Shown here: piece after piece, positions 5,978 through 6,207 of the stretch | Position numbering within the stretch: position 1 is the first letter of the stretch | Layout of the letters: each line of letters opens with the position of its first letter | Origin: an uncultured Parvularculaceae bacterium | Lineage (GTDB): Bacteria > Pseudomonadota > Alphaproteobacteria > Caulobacterales > Parvularculaceae | NCBI GenBank assembly: GCA_947259815.1 | Contig: CAMYNO010000383.1 | Location: forward strand, 1 to 6,207 | DNA length: 6,207 nt | Direction: 5' to 3' | Notes under the pieces: generated by a model | Told to the model about the DNA's origin: nothing | Seen by the model: only the letters and a program-made list of their open reading frames with translations | Databases searched by the model: none | Made by a program: the position numbers and the translations under genes

Positions 5978-5981
5978 CCTC
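5978..5981 (-). promoter_or_regulatory. Shine-Dalgarno GAGG that decides the patatin start
   Basis: On the minus strand GAGG directly touches the first ATG (5977), leaving no spacer, but stands 6 bases before the second in-frame ATG (5971), a normal distance. The sequence reads GAGG-ATGTCT-ATG. This favours a protein two residues shorter than the longest frame. Confidence 0.5.
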
Positions 5982-6028
5982 GCAGATATGCACTCGCGAT
6001 AGTCTCGGAAGCGCCAGTTTCAGCCTGT

Positions 6029-6044
6029 TTGCTGCACTGCACAA
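6029..6044. promoter_or_regulatory. Possible PhaR/AniA-type operator upstream of the patatin operon
   Basis: TTGCTGCACTGCACAA contains TGC-ACT-GCA (6033-6041), a perfect palindrome around the central base. It matches the TGC-N3-GCA core, and seven of the eight fixed bases of CTGC-N3-GCAG, bound by PhaR in Paracoccus and Rhodobacter as I recall it. PhaR represses polyhydroxybutyrate-associated genes such as those for phasins. The site is about 50-70 bases upstream of the patatin start, a position suited to an operator. No phaR, phasin or synthase gene is in the window. Confidence 0.4.
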
Positions 6045-6144
6045 TAGACCAATTACCTGAAGGATGCGCGACCTTATGAGTAAGTTTCTGAAATTAAATG
6101 TTTTTCACTTGAAGGCTGACCGCGCTGGGGAAAAACCCGGCACC

Positions 6145-6167
6145 AAAATAGCGCCCTGTCCGCGCTA
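6145..6167 (-). terminator. Putative intrinsic terminator at the right edge
   Basis: TAGCGC (6149-6154) and GCGCTA (6162-6167) form a perfect 6-bp stem with a seven-base loop. On the minus strand it is followed by TTTT (6148-6145), with a further TTTTT run at 6135-6131. The stop codon of a possible upstream gene tail lies inside the first arm. The stem is short, so efficiency is uncertain. It would separate that gene from the patatin promoter region. Confidence 0.45.
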
Positions 6168-6206
6168 CAGCCCGACGACCCATGCCGTATCGGCAGGCGT
6201 CTTGCC
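6165..6206 (-). CDS. Possible C-terminal tail of an unidentified gene (partial)
   Basis: One minus-strand frame is open from the window edge and ends GKTPADTAWVVGL-stop, with the TAG at 6167-6165. Ten of the 13 codons end in G or C, like the other genes here, and a hairpin with a T run begins at the stop codon, as expected at a gene end. Thirteen residues are too few to recognise a family. The frame may be open by chance. If real, the gene lies upstream of the patatin operon in the same direction. Confidence 0.3.
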   Translation of the reverse strand, partial: GKTPADTAWVVGL

Positions 6207-6207
6207 T

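Noticed and set aside
5418..6002. Plus-strand open frame of 194 codons opposite the patatin-like gene
   Set aside because: It is antisense to a gene with all patatin catalytic motifs, and its translation is low in complexity with no family features.
6093..6098. TTTAAT on the minus strand as the -10 box of the patatin operon
   Set aside because: The hexamer matches five of six bases and lies in an AT-rich patch, but no acceptable -35 hexamer stands at the right distance.
6064..6207. Plus-strand open frame starting at 6064 or 6076 and open to the window edge (MSKFLKLNVFHLK...)
   Set aside because: Its first codons are AT-rich and unlike the other genes, the ribosome binding site spacing is poor for both starts (0 or 12 bases), no family is recognisable, and it opposes the hairpin terminator and possible gene tail on the other strand. 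Extending the sequence to the right would settle it.

Overview
The window looks like a chromosomal segment of an alphaproteobacterium of moderately high GC content. The rank rests on the protein families and their style: a FrnE-type DsbA protein, a patatin-like protein of the GGGALGAF/GASAG kind, a 67-residue CspA-type protein, and a PhaR-like TGC-N3-GCA operator motif. A lower rank cannot be given from the sequence alone. Six complete protein genes are supported. A transposase fragment lies at the left edge and a doubtful gene tail at the right edge.

Left part (1-1602): the end of an IS5-family insertion sequence occupies about 1-123, with the first 18 codons of its transposase on the minus strand. 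Its outer end abuts a CTAG tetranucleotide that contains the TAG stop codon of a TolC-family outer membrane efflux/secretion channel gene (124-1602, minus). The insertion therefore seems to have landed on the stop codon without changing the TolC protein, and tolC transcription now points into the transposase. The transposase ribosome binding site sits in a perfect stem with a GNRA loop, which should limit its translation from such read-through.

Middle (1603-3298): a 232-bp divergent spacer separates tolC from hemC (1835-2800, plus), hydroxymethylbilane synthase of the tetrapyrrole pathway. This HemC keeps its catalytic residues, but it has about 12 extra residues in one loop and a histidine beside the cofactor-binding cysteine. 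It stands alone, with no hemD or other haem gene in view. hemC converges on a cold-shock protein gene (2859-3062, minus) across a shared hairpin terminator. The csp gene has a strong Shine-Dalgarno sequence and a long leader with a plausible sigma-70 promoter.

Right part (3299-6207): three minus-strand genes with short gaps (57 and 30 bp) form a likely operon: a patatin-like phospholipase, a cytoplasmic DsbA/FrnE-type thiol oxidoreductase, and a secreted right-handed beta-helix protein. Upstream of the patatin gene lies a TGCACTGCA palindrome resembling sites bound by the polyhydroxybutyrate regulator PhaR/AniA. This suggests, without proof, a link between the operon and polyhydroxyalkanoate metabolism. 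At the far right, a hairpin followed by a T run on the minus strand may end another gene of which only about 13 codons are visible.

No tRNA, rRNA, CRISPR array or phage genes were seen, and no stretch over 300 bases lacks a gene. I see no clearly new multi-gene system. The most unusual points are the IS junction at the tolC stop codon, the sequestered transposase ribosome binding site, the divergent solitary HemC and the possible PhaR operator.
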